In this document: positions 32,118 through 39,144 of the stretch, one piece after another
How positions within the stretch are numbered: position 1 is the stretch's first letter
Layout: every line of letters starts with the position of its first letter
Origin: a virus
Virus record (IMG/VR): IMGVR_UViG_3300001533_001301
Location: 1-42,103 of that record
Direction: 5' to 3' (one strand)
Length of the DNA stretch: 42,103 nucleotides
Made by a program: the position numbers and the translations under genes
Notes under the pieces: model-generated
What the model saw: the letters and a program-made list of their open reading frames with translations, nothing else
The model's database searches: none
What the model was told of the DNA's origin: nothing

Positions 32118-33035
32118 TTAATCATTTAAGGTTACTGAATAAAAAACTTCTTCTGCTCCTGAAAAACCTGCACGCACAACATCTATACTTTCAGTGGTTC
32201 CGCCAGACTGTCTTATTTCTCCTGTATTGATGATGTTATTAACCGTGCAATAAAGTTTTGCAATAACACCGCCACTTCCTGAATATTGCACCACCACTGT
32301 TCCGACCGTGCTTTCGGTTGAAATCACAACATTTGTAACAAATTTTGGGTTGCCTGATGAATAAACTGTATTTGTTCCGTTGCCTGTAACTGTTCCTGTA
32401 TATGTTGCCCCAGACTTGTGAGTAAACACAGGCTTGGCATTTGAGTTTTCAAAAACATTTTCGGCACTGGACGGATAGCCGCCAATGCCAGTCCAAAATA
32501 TATTTGTCGGGCTTCCAAACGTTCCTCCACTTGGATTAACAAGCATACTCGCAAGCCCAAAAATTCCGACTCCATAACTTAAAGCGTCAATTCTTACAGC
32601 GCTGCTTCCTACTCCAGAGTAACCTGTAATCATATTGTGAATACTGTAATTGGTGTCAAAAGAATTATGGGTTGAACCTATGAGGTTTCCGCTATCATCT
32701 CTTAATGTAACAAAAGGGTCCCCGTTTGTTGATGTATCCCATAATCCACCGTTTATTGAATTTATATTTATGTCAAGTCCCGTGCTCCCGCCATAAACGG
32801 TTGAGTCTATTGCCACACCACTTCCGTCAAGAAGCCTTAATCCAAGCGGATTTGTAACAGCAACCCCGCCTATTGAAACAAGGTCGGTTGTCATTGGTCC
32901 TCCGCCCGAACCACCAACCACCCTTAAAGGCGGTTCAGAGTTTGCAGTTGTCGGATATGCAAACCCATAAACTAAAGCCGCAATGCCAACAAGCAATGCG
33001 AATACAATAACTCCAATAAAAAGTTTTCTTTTCAA
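32118..33035 (-). CDS. secreted/anchored beta-rich Gly-Ser-Thr protein
   Basis: A 305-residue protein. A TTG start fits AGGAGG at 5 nt spacing. An N-terminal signal anchor (about 5-25) is followed by a Gly/Ser/Thr/Val-rich beta domain (GSTGLDININSINGGLWDTS, DDSGNLIGSTHNS) with repeated short turns. The composition resembles phage surface or fibre proteins, but the signal anchor is unlike a virion protein. First of three adjacent genes with export signals. Confidence 0.55.
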   Translation of the reverse strand: MKRKLFIGVIVFALLVGIAALVYGFAYPTTANSEPPLRVVGGSGGGPMTTDLVSIGGVAVTNPLGLRLLDGSGVAIDSTVYGGSTGLDININSINGGLWDTSTNGDPFVTLRDDSGNLIGSTHNSFDTNYSIHNMITGYSGVGSSAVRIDALSYGVGIFGLASMLVNPSGGTFGSPTNIFWTGIGGYPSSAENVFENSNAKPVFTHKSGATYTGTVTGNGTNTVYSSGNPKFVTNVVISTESTVGTVVVQYSGSGGVIAKLYCTVNNIINTGEIRQSGGTTESIDVVRAGFSGAEEVFYSVTLND

Positions 33036-33058
33036 TTCAGCCTCCTGTTTTTATCTGG

Positions 33059-33385
33059 TTACATCCCAGGTGTTTTTGGAATATCGTCTTTTACTGATAT
33101 TGGTTTAATTTTGTCAGTAAGTCCTTCTGGCTTGTTTACACTGTTGGTTGGGGTTGTTGGCGGTGTTACCGTTCCCCCCTTAATTCCAGGCTTATGAGAC
33201 AGGACATCTTTTGTCATAGGGTTATCTCCGCCTATATTTATTCCTGGCTTTCCTGTCATAGGGTCAAGCGCATAGTCTCCGCCATAAATTGCGCTTGTCT
33301 TTTCGTCAACATTCTGTTGACCTTGTTTTCCTTTTTCCCTTGAACCAACATCGTTAATGTTCATTCCGTGTTTTGTGTCTTCCAT
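33059..33385 (-). CDS. hypothetical Pro/Gly-rich protein
   Basis: A 108-residue protein, largely disordered by composition, with three 'KPGI' motifs. GGGAGG precedes the ATG. No family recognised. Confidence 0.5.
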   Translation of the reverse strand: MEDTKHGMNINDVGSREKGKQGQQNVDEKTSAIYGGDYALDPMTGKPGINIGGDNPMTKDVLSHKPGIKGGTVTPPTTPTNSVNKPEGLTDKIKPISVKDDIPKTPGM

Positions 33386-33387
33386 TG

Positions 33388-33575
33388 TTATCCTCCCTTA
33401 TTCATTTTACGCAAGGTCTTTGCAAGATTTGCACGTCTCCGTATTGTTGGGTCGTCTGACCTTTTTGCTTTTGCAATACATTCATTTGTTACTCCTTCAT
33501 ATCCCAGGCTTTTACAATACTTTGTAAACGAACCTGGTTTCTTAATTGCGCCTTGTATCCATTTTTTTCAGCCAT
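33388..33575 (-). pseudogene. small phage protein (KKWIQGAIKKPG type) broken by a one-base frameshift
   Basis: From the ATG the frame opens as MAEK, and after an A7 run the second frame continues KKWIQGAIKKPGSFTKYC... to LAKTLRKMNKGG and a TAA stop. This second frame is a short basic protein motif I have seen in many phages (KWIQ.AIKKPGA...). It has no start codon of its own; a TGA lies just before it. One more A would fuse the two frames to a 62-residue protein; a -1 slip on the A run would do the same. It is either an assembly/homopolymer error, a recent mutation, or a programmed frameshift. Confidence 0.65.
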
Positions 33576-33582
33576 TATTTTC

Positions 33583-33960
33583 TCACTGAATGCTTGAACT
33601 CAAATCATCAAGCGTTTGAATTTTTTTTCCCTCTTTATCAGCAAGTTCCTGCAAGTCCTCATCGCCTTCTTCCTTACCTTCAAGCTGGGTAATTTCAGAA
33701 GGTTTATTTTCTTCGTCTTTATCGGCTCTGTCATAGTCTTTGAATATTTCAAAAACTTTTGCATTAAATGACATAAACCTGTCCGACATTGAATTAAGCT
33801 GTCTGCGATAATCTTCGGTGAGTTTTGAAATTTGAAGTTTAAAATCCTGCGTGTCCGCTGTTTTCGACTTTATGAGCACATTTATCAACTCTCTGATAAA
33901 AAAAATTGCGATGACATTTAAAAATAACAATCCAATTGCCAACCAACCTGTCGCTGTCAT
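33583..33960 (-). CDS. N-anchored coiled-coil protein
   Basis: A 125-residue protein. One N-terminal membrane helix (about 4-24) is followed by a coiled coil (about 35-75) and an acidic tail. Its start overlaps the terminase stop (ATGA). Could be a spanin-like or assembly protein; no family recognised. Confidence 0.55.
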   Translation of the reverse strand: MTATGWLAIGLLFLNVIAIFFIRELINVLIKSKTADTQDFKLQISKLTEDYRRQLNSMSDRFMSFNAKVFEIFKDYDRADKDEENKPSEITQLEGKEEGDEDLQELADKEGKKIQTLDDLSSSIQ

Positions 33961-35660
33961 ATTTCTATTACCTCCTCCAGGTCTTTGTCATAAAACGTAT
34001 TGTCATCCGAGTCCTCTTGTTCCGTCTCTTGAAAAATTGTTTTCAAAGTTTCATTATCTTGTTTTAAATTATACTGGCTTTTATTACGTTTGTCAATAGA
34101 ATAATCCACATAGTCTTCAATTTCCATTCCATAAACATCAAGGATATAAGAGTTAACGTCAAGAAGGTCGTCGTGGTCCCCAAGCGGGAACTGGTCCATT
34201 TCGAGTTTCAACAATTTCATCATATCCATTCTGCGACCGTGTGAATGTGTTTCGTGCATTATGACAGAAGGGTATGTGAAGGTTTTATCCTGATAAAACG
34301 GTCTTAATTGAGCTATTCTTTGTTCTTTGTTTCGGTTGCGTGGTTTTATGTCCTCAAGTATCTGAACGTCGTGGGTTATTTTTCCTTCAGATTTCCAGCG
34401 GGACAGTTCCCTTTTTGCGTAATTGATTAGGTGTATCTGCTCTGCTGCGTCCTCAATGTGAATAAACCGAGCCATAGGAAACCCTATAGCCGCTTTAAAT
34501 ACAACCTCACAGAGGGCTTGAGTGTCCACCTGGTCTTTAAACATATCCAGTATTATGATTTTATTTCTCCACCTGCCCACAACCACATAGGCGGCACTAT
34601 CGTTCCACTGATTATCTTTTCCAGAAGCTGGGTCCATTATAATTTCAACATCCCGAACTTCCCGTATCATAACCTTTGCAGGGTCATAAAACTCAAGCCA
34701 CTGATAATTAAGGGGCTTGTTCTTGCTTACCCTTGGTATATTAAGCCAGTTGCACCAGAACAAATATTCATTCTTTTTTTCTTTTTTCTTAAGAATTTCT
34801 TTGGTATAAAAGGTTGGCATTATAGCATGTCCCTCATCCCAAAGGTGGTCAAGGTCCTTGTATCCCTCCCAAGCGCTGCGTTTATACACGAGATACTCGC
34901 CGCCGCTGTCGTAATTGTCATTGTCCAATATGTCTATGTAAAGGTCGTCAAAATGCCATATTGTGCCAAGAACAATAACTTCCCCGTCTGGCTTAAGCAA
35001 GCTATCAACGGCTTCATCAAAAGCTTCCTTCACTTTTAAGCGTTGAGACAATTCCTTTGCGTTTTTACGGGTAACGACATCATCAAAAATTATAAGGTCA
35101 AAATGCTTTGAAGTTACCGCCTCGTCCACGCCTGATGTTTCGACTGTATATGTGTTGTCTATTTGGTTTCGTTCCGCCTGGCGAACCAATATTTCAGATT
35201 TGTTCCACACTCTGGAACCCTCAAAAGAACCAAACCTGCGGACAAAGCGTGGGTGGTTAGCGAGTATGTTTCTTATTGGGGCAAGCATGCCTTTTGCCTT
35301 GTCCCTCAACCCAGAATATAAAAGTATTTTTATATTGGGGTCTTTGACTATGCGCCACGGGACATAGGATATATTTGAAATAGATGTTTTAAAATGTCCC
35401 CTTGGCATAAGCCCAATCTTTTTTTTATGTGTTGGGTCCATGATAAAGTCGCAGAACTCACGGTGAAGCGGCTCATATAGGTCTCTGAACCCAAGCATTT
35501 TTGCCATTTTATACAAGTCTTTGTCTGCCTCAAGGTCAAGGCATACTTCCTCAAGTTGTTTATATCTATACCTGTGCTTATAATAAGCCCTTAAAAACTT
35601 GCTTTTATCAAAAGTTCCGTTGGGTTTAAGAAACTGTGCTGGTATCGTTGAGTTGGTCAT
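33957..35660 (-). CDS. terminase large subunit
   Basis: A 567-residue packaging motor. Walker A-like PRGHFKT (86-92), Walker B LIIFDD (189-194) and the nuclease acids D343 (IMDPASG), E403 (IHIED) and the late HDDLLDV are in correct order for TerL ATPase plus RNase H-like nuclease. ATG is chosen because GAGGACG sits before it; two earlier in-frame starts are not well supported. It follows a small terminase-like gene, with which it overlaps by 35 bases. Confidence 0.85.
   Translation of the reverse strand: MTNSTIPAQFLKPNGTFDKSKFLRAYYKHRYRYKQLEEVCLDLEADKDLYKMAKMLGFRDLYEPLHREFCDFIMDPTHKKKIGLMPRGHFKTSISNISYVPWRIVKDPNIKILLYSGLRDKAKGMLAPIRNILANHPRFVRRFGSFEGSRVWNKSEILVRQAERNQIDNTYTVETSGVDEAVTSKHFDLIIFDDVVTRKNAKELSQRLKVKEAFDEAVDSLLKPDGEVIVLGTIWHFDDLYIDILDNDNYDSGGEYLVYKRSAWEGYKDLDHLWDEGHAIMPTFYTKEILKKKEKKNEYLFWCNWLNIPRVSKNKPLNYQWLEFYDPAKVMIREVRDVEIIMDPASGKDNQWNDSAAYVVVGRWRNKIIILDMFKDQVDTQALCEVVFKAAIGFPMARFIHIEDAAEQIHLINYAKRELSRWKSEGKITHDVQILEDIKPRNRNKEQRIAQLRPFYQDKTFTYPSVIMHETHSHGRRMDMMKLLKLEMDQFPLGDHDDLLDVNSYILDVYGMEIEDYVDYSIDKRNKSQYNLKQDNETLKTIFQETEQEDSDDNTFYDKDLEEVIEI
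34068..34096 (-). promoter_or_regulatory. consensus sigma70 promoter inside terminase 3' end
   Basis: On the minus strand perfect TTGACA and TATAAT are separated by exactly 17 bp, within the last 140 bases of the terminase gene. It would express the membrane, secreted and portal genes downstream independently of the terminase. Confidence 0.8.
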
Positions 35661-36312
35661 CGTCCTCGTCCTCATTCCTTGGGACAACCTCTGCGACGGG
35701 AATGTCTCCTTTTTTCTTCATTCTCATTTCAACATATTCATCTGACGGGAGGTTTATGTCGTGTTTCTTTGCGAAATCCTCCATTTGTTTCATGTCTCCA
35801 CGGAGTCCTTTCATTTCAACAAGTATTTTTTCATTAGTGGCGTCTTTAAGTCGTCCTGCGATTGCGACGTTCTCCGTGGATTTATCTTCCGCCAGGCGCT
35901 TTTTATCAAACAACGTACCGTATGCGATAACGGTGTCCTTAAGTGAGGCTTTTTTAACTTTCTCTGCAGTAATACCCTTTTCCATAATCAGGTCCATTTT
36001 GTCCTGTATTTTTATGGCTTCCGTATTTGCCTTTACCATTGCCTCTTTTTTTTCAGCCTTAAGGAGTTTTGACTGTTCTCTGAACACACGAACGATTTTA
36101 TTAAATTCCGTTTGATTTATTTGCATTTCAGGGGGGAGTAATCCGTTTATTTCATCAATAGCCTTTTTGCCCTTTTTTCCTTCCTTTACAACCTGATACG
36201 TTGTCATAAAGACCTTATATTTTTCCGTGCTATTTCTTGCCAACCTATTTATTTCATCAATTTCATCAGCCGAAATATCTGTTGTGGCAACTGGCATAAC
36301 ATCCTCTGTCAT
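35626..36312 (-). CDS. putative terminase small subunit
   Basis: A 228-residue protein, helical with several Lys/Glu coiled-coil segments and an acidic tail. An N-terminal half with 'DEIDEINRLARNSTEKYKVFMTTYQVV' and 'MQINQTEFNKIVRVFREQ' could be a DNA-binding helix-turn-helix. Position directly before TerL, as first gene of the late arm, supports small terminase; sequence recognition is weak. The ATG follows AGGAGGTGA; an upstream in-frame start has none. Confidence 0.6.
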   Translation of the reverse strand: MTEDVMPVATTDISADEIDEINRLARNSTEKYKVFMTTYQVVKEGKKGKKAIDEINGLLPPEMQINQTEFNKIVRVFREQSKLLKAEKKEAMVKANTEAIKIQDKMDLIMEKGITAEKVKKASLKDTVIAYGTLFDKKRLAEDKSTENVAIAGRLKDATNEKILVEMKGLRGDMKQMEDFAKKHDINLPSDEYVEMRMKKKGDIPVAEVVPRNEDEDDDQLNDTSTVS

Positions 36313-36332
36313 ATTGCTCACCTCCTGGTGCA

Positions 36333-36361
36333 AGTATACACAACACAATTTCACTTGTCAA
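36333..36361 (-). promoter_or_regulatory. late-arm sigma70 promoter
   Basis: On the minus strand TTGACA, 17 bp, TATACT (5 of 6). The start would be near 36326, only about 14 nt before the small terminase ATG but including its AGGAGG. Its -35 box overlaps the -35 of an oppositely directed promoter. Confidence 0.8.
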
Positions 36362-36383
36362 AACAATTTTTTTATTGTATGCT
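36355..36383 (+). promoter_or_regulatory. divergent promoter for candidate small RNA
   Basis: TTGTCA (5 of 6) and TATGCT (4 of 6) are 17 bp apart. The -35 shares bases with the leftward late promoter, giving a back-to-back arrangement in which polymerases would exclude each other. Confidence 0.5.
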
Positions 36384-36389
36384 TGTATT

Positions 36390-36458
36390 GCCAACCGAGA
36401 AATTGCCACCTCGGTAAAGCCTGGGGGCTTTGGTTGCCCGACCGAAGCCCCCTTTTTT
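36390..36458 (+). ncRNA. candidate small RNA of about 70 nt
   Basis: Downstream of the divergent promoter there is no gene, but there are two hairpins: ACCGAG/CTCGGT at 36396-36417 and a strong 12-bp-class GC stem GGGGGCTT...AAGCCCCC at 36423-36452 followed by TTTTTT. The second is a textbook intrinsic terminator with nothing else to terminate. I infer a short structured RNA. It lies beside the terminase genes. No known RNA family is recognised. Confidence 0.5.
36423..36458 (+). terminator. rho-independent terminator
   Basis: GC-rich stem (GGGGGCTTTGGT with ACCGAAGCCCCC, one mismatch) and a run of six T. Clearest intrinsic terminator on the plus strand. It also insulates the rightward small-gene block from upstream transcription. 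Confidence 0.85.
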
Positions 36459-36636
36459 ATTTAACTCGGCAAAGAAAGAAAAGAAAGAAGCAAAGAAAAG
36501 AAAGAAACAAATACAAATACAAAAACAAAGACAGTATATATATAGTCGCTATTTTGACTTTTTTTTCCGTTTATCGGCGTTTATCGGCATTTATCGTTCG
36601 TTTTCAGCTTTTTTTACAGGGTTTTGAAAAATCATC

Positions 36637-36665
36637 TTGACAATCATAAAACTTCATGGCATAAT
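36637..36665 (+). promoter_or_regulatory. sigma70 promoter for right-arm small-gene block
   Basis: TTGACA, 17 bp, CATAAT (5 of 6). Start expected near 36672, about 27 nt before the first ATG and including GGAGG. Confidence 0.8.
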
Positions 36666-36698
36666 GATAAACGTGATAAAGAATGGAGGTGGCACTCA

Positions 36699-36887
36699 AT
36701 GGAAAAACCAAGCGTTGCGACAGTGCTCGTTAAATTCAAACAGCTTCAAAAGAAACATCCAAAAAAGAACTGGAGGCACTTATGTGCTTTATTGTCTTTT
36801 GAGCTTGAATACGATTACGAACACATAAAAACAACAATATTATTTTATTCAGAAGTCCACATTCCAACAAGTAAGGAGGGTTTATGA
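36699..36887 (+). CDS. hypothetical small protein, first gene of right block
   Basis: A 62-residue protein, helical and basic in the first half (ATVLVKFKQLQKKHPKKNW). GGAGG lies 9 nt before this ATG, which is just downstream of the promoter. Its stop overlaps the next start. No family recognised. Confidence 0.6.
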   Translation: MEKPSVATVLVKFKQLQKKHPKKNWRHLCALLSFELEYDYEHIKTTILFYSEVHIPTSKEGL

Positions 36888-37033
36888 CACGGGAATATGT
36901 GTATATTATAATAAAAAACGGTGTAATAAAGCGGGTGGCAGGAACTCCGCACAGGGCAGAGATAATGAAAGAAAAGATAAAAGCGGAAACACCTGATGCA
37001 ATCGTAAAAATAGAAAAGAGGGCGGTGGAGTGA
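36884..37033 (+). CDS. hypothetical small basic protein
   Basis: A 49-residue protein (starts MTREYVYIIIKNGV, ends KRAVE). It has a strand followed by a helix. AAGGAGG precedes the start and it overlaps its upstream neighbour (ATGA). No family recognised. Confidence 0.55.
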   Translation: MTREYVYIIIKNGVIKRVAGTPHRAEIMKEKIKAETPDAIVKIEKRAVE

Positions 37034-37108
37034 GTGAAATACATATACATCTGTCATCCTTACGCGGGGCGAGTGAAGCAAAATAAAAAAAGAAAGGAGG
37101 TGAAGTGA
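37034..37108 (+). pseudogene. short remnant resembling a DUF4406/nucleotide-transferase N-terminus
   Basis: A GTG one base after the previous stop opens 24 codons reading MKYIYICHPYAG then a Lys-rich end. The first 12 residues resemble the start of nucleoside deoxyribosyltransferase-like phage proteins (KYIYxCxPYxG), which are normally over 100 residues. The rest of that fold is missing. It may be a truncated remnant or chance. Confidence 0.3.
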
Positions 37109-37110
37109 AA

Positions 37111-37239
37111 ATGGCAGCAACGCGAGGCAACACGGGAAGAGGTTCTAAAGGAAACTGTGGCGGAACACGCCGCAGAGATGGCAGTGGAGGTGGTCGAGGC
37201 AATAAAGGAACTACTCGACAGCCACGGCCAAAGAAATAG
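37111..37239 (+). CDS. 42-residue Gly/Arg-rich basic peptide
   Basis: Starts MAATRGNTGRGSKG and ends RQPRPKK. It is composed mainly of Gly, Arg, Asn and Thr with no hydrophobic core, like RGG-type nucleic acid-binding tails. AAAGGAGGTG precedes it; a GTG two codons earlier is an alternative start. Confidence 0.5.
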   Translation: MAATRGNTGRGSKGNCGGTRRRDGSGGGRGNKGTTRQPRPKK

Positions 37240-37250
37240 AAAGAGAAAGA

Positions 37251-37270
37251 ACCCTGTGGGAACACAGGGT
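37251..37270 (+). other. perfect intergenic hairpin with GGAA loop
   Basis: ACCCTGTG, GGAA, CACAGGGT: an 8-bp perfect stem with a GNRA-type tetraloop between two genes. No U-tract follows, so mRNA stabilisation or RNA processing is more likely than termination. Confidence 0.55.
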
Positions 37271-37296
37271 GAACTTATAAAACAGGAGGTGGAGAA

Positions 37297-37506
37297 GTGA
37301 AAATGAGTTGTGATGAATTATCATTTTTGATTTTTATGGCATCAGTTTTTATGATAATTTTTATTTGGTTTGGTTTAGAGCTTTATCTATATAACGGTTT
37401 TAAATCAATGGTAATATGGTATGGTGTGATTATATTAGCATTGTTAATTATTTTATTTTTTGCTGTATGGCTGCCAAAATTACTATGTACTTTTGGATTT
37501 TGTTAA
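37297..37506 (+). CDS. two-span membrane protein
   Basis: A 69-residue hydrophobic protein with helices at about 8-28 and 36-60. GTG start chosen by 7-nt spacing from AGGAGG; an ATG two codons later is possible. Base composition is more AT-rich than its neighbours, as if acquired separately. No family recognised. Confidence 0.55.
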   Translation: MKMSCDELSFLIFMASVFMIIFIWFGLELYLYNGFKSMVIWYGVIILALLIILFFAVWLPKLLCTFGFC

Positions 37507-37513
37507 ATATAAA

Positions 37514-37575
37514 AAAGCGGGTGAAGTGACAAGGGCGGCGGTGTCGCACACCTCTCCCCGCTGAAAAACAGGAGG
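37514..37575 (+). repeat. 62-bp direct repeat copy 1: structured gene leader
   Basis: Identical over 62 bases to a second copy 1 kb downstream. It contains an outer stem AGCGGG/CCCGCT and an inner hairpin GGTGT-CGC-ACACC and ends with the AGGAGG ribosome binding site of the next gene. In this copy it is fully intergenic. Likely a duplicated 5' leader with a regulatory fold. Confidence 0.75.
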
Positions 37576-37582
37576 TGGAGAA

Positions 37583-38101
37583 GTGAAAATCAGCGTAAAA
37601 GAAATTAGAAAGCATAAGCCCTGCTATGACCCTTGCGAGATAGAGGGCATAGAGGCAGATACGGAAATGAGTTTGTTGGAGTGGATGCGGTATAGGGCGG
37701 ATAAAGTATCTGACAAAGACAAGATTTGGTTGTTTGATAGGTTTGCAACAAGTGAAGTAAGAAAAGAATTTTGTATCTGGTGCATGAAAAGATGCAAGAC
37801 GGAAAACAAAGAAATAAAAGAATATCAAAAGGCGGTTGAGAAATATCTTGACGGCAAAATAACAAAAAAAGAACTTGATAAAGTTAACAGGACAGCTAAC
37901 AGGGCGGCATACAGGACGGCTGACTGGGCGGCATACAGGACGGCAGACAGGGCGGCTTACAGTGTGGCTAACAGGTCGGCATACTGGGCGGCAGACAGGT
38001 CGGCATACTGGGCGGCATACTGGGCGTCATACAGTGCGGCAAAGCGCAAAAAGCAGGTTGCAAAAATAATTGAGTTGCTTCAACAAGAAGTGAAAAAATG
38101 A
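37583..38101 (+). CDS. protein with Ala-Ala-Tyr repeat helix
   Basis: A 172-residue protein. The N-terminal 100 residues include CYDPC and CIWCMKRC cysteine pairs, possibly zinc-binding. Residues about 103-152 are a degenerate four/eight-residue repeat (RAAYRTAD, WAAYRTAD, RSAYWAAD) that should form a long amphipathic helix with Tyr/Trp on one face. The C-terminus is basic. The GTG start is set by spacing from AGGAGG. No family recognised; similar Ala-rich repeats occur in phage proteins of unknown function. Confidence 0.6.
   Translation: MKISVKEIRKHKPCYDPCEIEGIEADTEMSLLEWMRYRADKVSDKDKIWLFDRFATSEVRKEFCIWCMKRCKTENKEIKEYQKAVEKYLDGKITKKELDKVNRTANRAAYRTADWAAYRTADRAAYSVANRSAYWAADRSAYWAAYWASYSAAKRKKQVAKIIELLQQEVKK
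37888..38042 (+). repeat. degenerate 12-bp coding repeats
   Basis: About a dozen units close to GGCGGCATACAG or GGCGGCAGACAGG encode the Ala-Ala-Tyr/Asp repeat. The units are alike at DNA level as well, indicating expansion by slippage. Confidence 0.7.
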
Positions 38102-38388
38102 AATTTTATTACATATACGATGATAGAATGCACTGGTGTAAAGATTGTGCTGTTTTGAAAGCAGAAGAACAACAGGCAAAAGACATAGGCATAAAATTTG
38201 AAATAAAAACAGAAGAACTAAAAGGGATTAACACAGCATATATATGCAAAGAATGCGCTAAAAAAATCAACAAGAAATGGAAAAAGGAAAGATTTAAAAA
38301 AGGTTATGTTTGTGGTGAAAAAGACAGACCGTGTTCGACTGACGGATGTCCTGTAATAGATGAAATATCTGAGGAGGCGGAGGAATGA
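38098..38388 (+). CDS. cysteine-rich small protein
   Basis: A 96-residue protein with CxxC pairs at WCKDC and ICKEC plus VCGEKDRPC and a final Cys, likely one or two zinc sites, and a Lys-rich helix between. Overlaps its upstream neighbour by four bases (ATGA). No family recognised. Confidence 0.6.
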   Translation: MKFYYIYDDRMHWCKDCAVLKAEEQQAKDIGIKFEIKTEELKGINTAYICKECAKKINKKWKKERFKKGYVCGEKDRPCSTDGCPVIDEISEEAEE

Positions 38389-38555
38389 GTGAGCTTGACA
38401 TAGACGATATTCTTTTACCGCCGAGCAAGAAAGAATATAACAAGGTGCGGGAGAACACGGGCAAAAAAGCGTGGGCGCGGACTATATTGTTCGGCGGGCA
38501 GTTAAAGAACGGGCGATTGAGCAGGCGCAGGAAAAAAGCAAAGCGGGTGAAGTGA
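38385..38555 (+). CDS. 56-residue basic protein
   Basis: An acidic start (MSELDIDDILLPPS) is followed by a strongly basic second half with RLSRRRKKAKRVK at the end. Its last five codons lie inside the 62-bp repeat, suggesting the repeat joined or replaced its original 3' end. GGAGG precedes its ATG, which overlaps the previous stop. Confidence 0.55.
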   Translation: MSELDIDDILLPPSKKEYNKVRENTGKKAWARTILFGGQLKNGRLSRRRKKAKRVK

Positions 38556-38601
38556 CAAGGGCGGCGGTGTCGCACACCTCTCCCCGCTGAAAAACAGGAG
38601 G
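38540..38601 (+). repeat. 62-bp direct repeat copy 2: structured gene leader
   Basis: Exact copy of the leader at 37514-37575, including both stems and the AGGAGG site, again directly before a gene. Here it overlaps the end of an upstream coding region. Confidence 0.75.
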
Positions 38602-38608
38602 CGAAAGA

Positions 38609-38815
38609 ATGAATATAAAATTACCTGATGATATGTCAGAAAAGATGAAGTATGAATTAGAGTTGGATTTTATCGCATTTGGTGAGTGCTTTTATAAAAT
38701 AGGCGCCCCAAAGTCAACAGGAACAAAAGCGAAAGAATACGAGAGAATTCCTGTTGAAGAAATATATAAAATAAAAAAAGTGAATGAGGCAATGAAAACA
38801 CAGGAAGAATTTTAA
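38609..38815 (+). CDS. hypothetical small protein
   Basis: A 68-residue protein with an N-terminal acidic helix and a Lys/Glu-rich second half. The repeated leader supplies its ribosome binding site. No family recognised. Confidence 0.55.
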   Translation: MNIKLPDDMSEKMKYELELDFIAFGECFYKIGAPKSTGTKAKEYERIPVEEIYKIKKVNEAMKTQEEF

Positions 38816-38828
38816 GGGAGGTGAAAAA

Positions 38829-39134
38829 ATGGGTTTCAGGGAAGAACAGGACCAGATAGCAGACAATGTAATATCTGCCATACGGGAATATGAAAAGACC
38901 AGAAACGCAAACATTCTGATGTTCAGGCTTGACACGCAGATAGAAAATCTCAAGCGGGCCTGGACGGCGGAATACAAAAAAGAAAAGGAGGACATTATGA
39001 AAAGTGCAATGGTGCGTTGGAGTATTTTTGCTGGTATGGTAATAGGGTTATTGACAGTGTATAATGTTTTTGGAGTTCAGAGTGCTGTCATATACGGCAT
39101 AATCGGTATATGGTTTTTTCAGCACAAGTATTAA
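38829..39134 (+). CDS. coiled-coil protein with C-terminal membrane hairpin and an internal start
   Basis: A 101-residue protein. Residues 1-55 are a charged helix. Residues 57-101 contain two hydrophobic segments with a short loop (SIFAGMVIGLLTVYNV and AVIYGIIGIWFF). An in-frame ATG at 38997 is preceded by a perfect AAAGGAGG at 5 nt, so a 45-residue membrane-only form is also expected. Dual-start holin/antiholin pairs have this logic; the role here is inference. Confidence 0.6.
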   Translation: MGFREEQDQIADNVISAIREYEKTRNANILMFRLDTQIENLKRAWTAEYKKEKEDIMKSAMVRWSIFAGMVIGLLTVYNVFGVQSAVIYGIIGIWFFQHKY

Positions 39135-39144
39135 GGGGTGAGAC

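Noticed and set aside
39048-39065. TTGACA close to TATAAT
   Set aside because: Spacing is only 3 bp, which cannot form a promoter; both words fall within the membrane-protein coding sequence.
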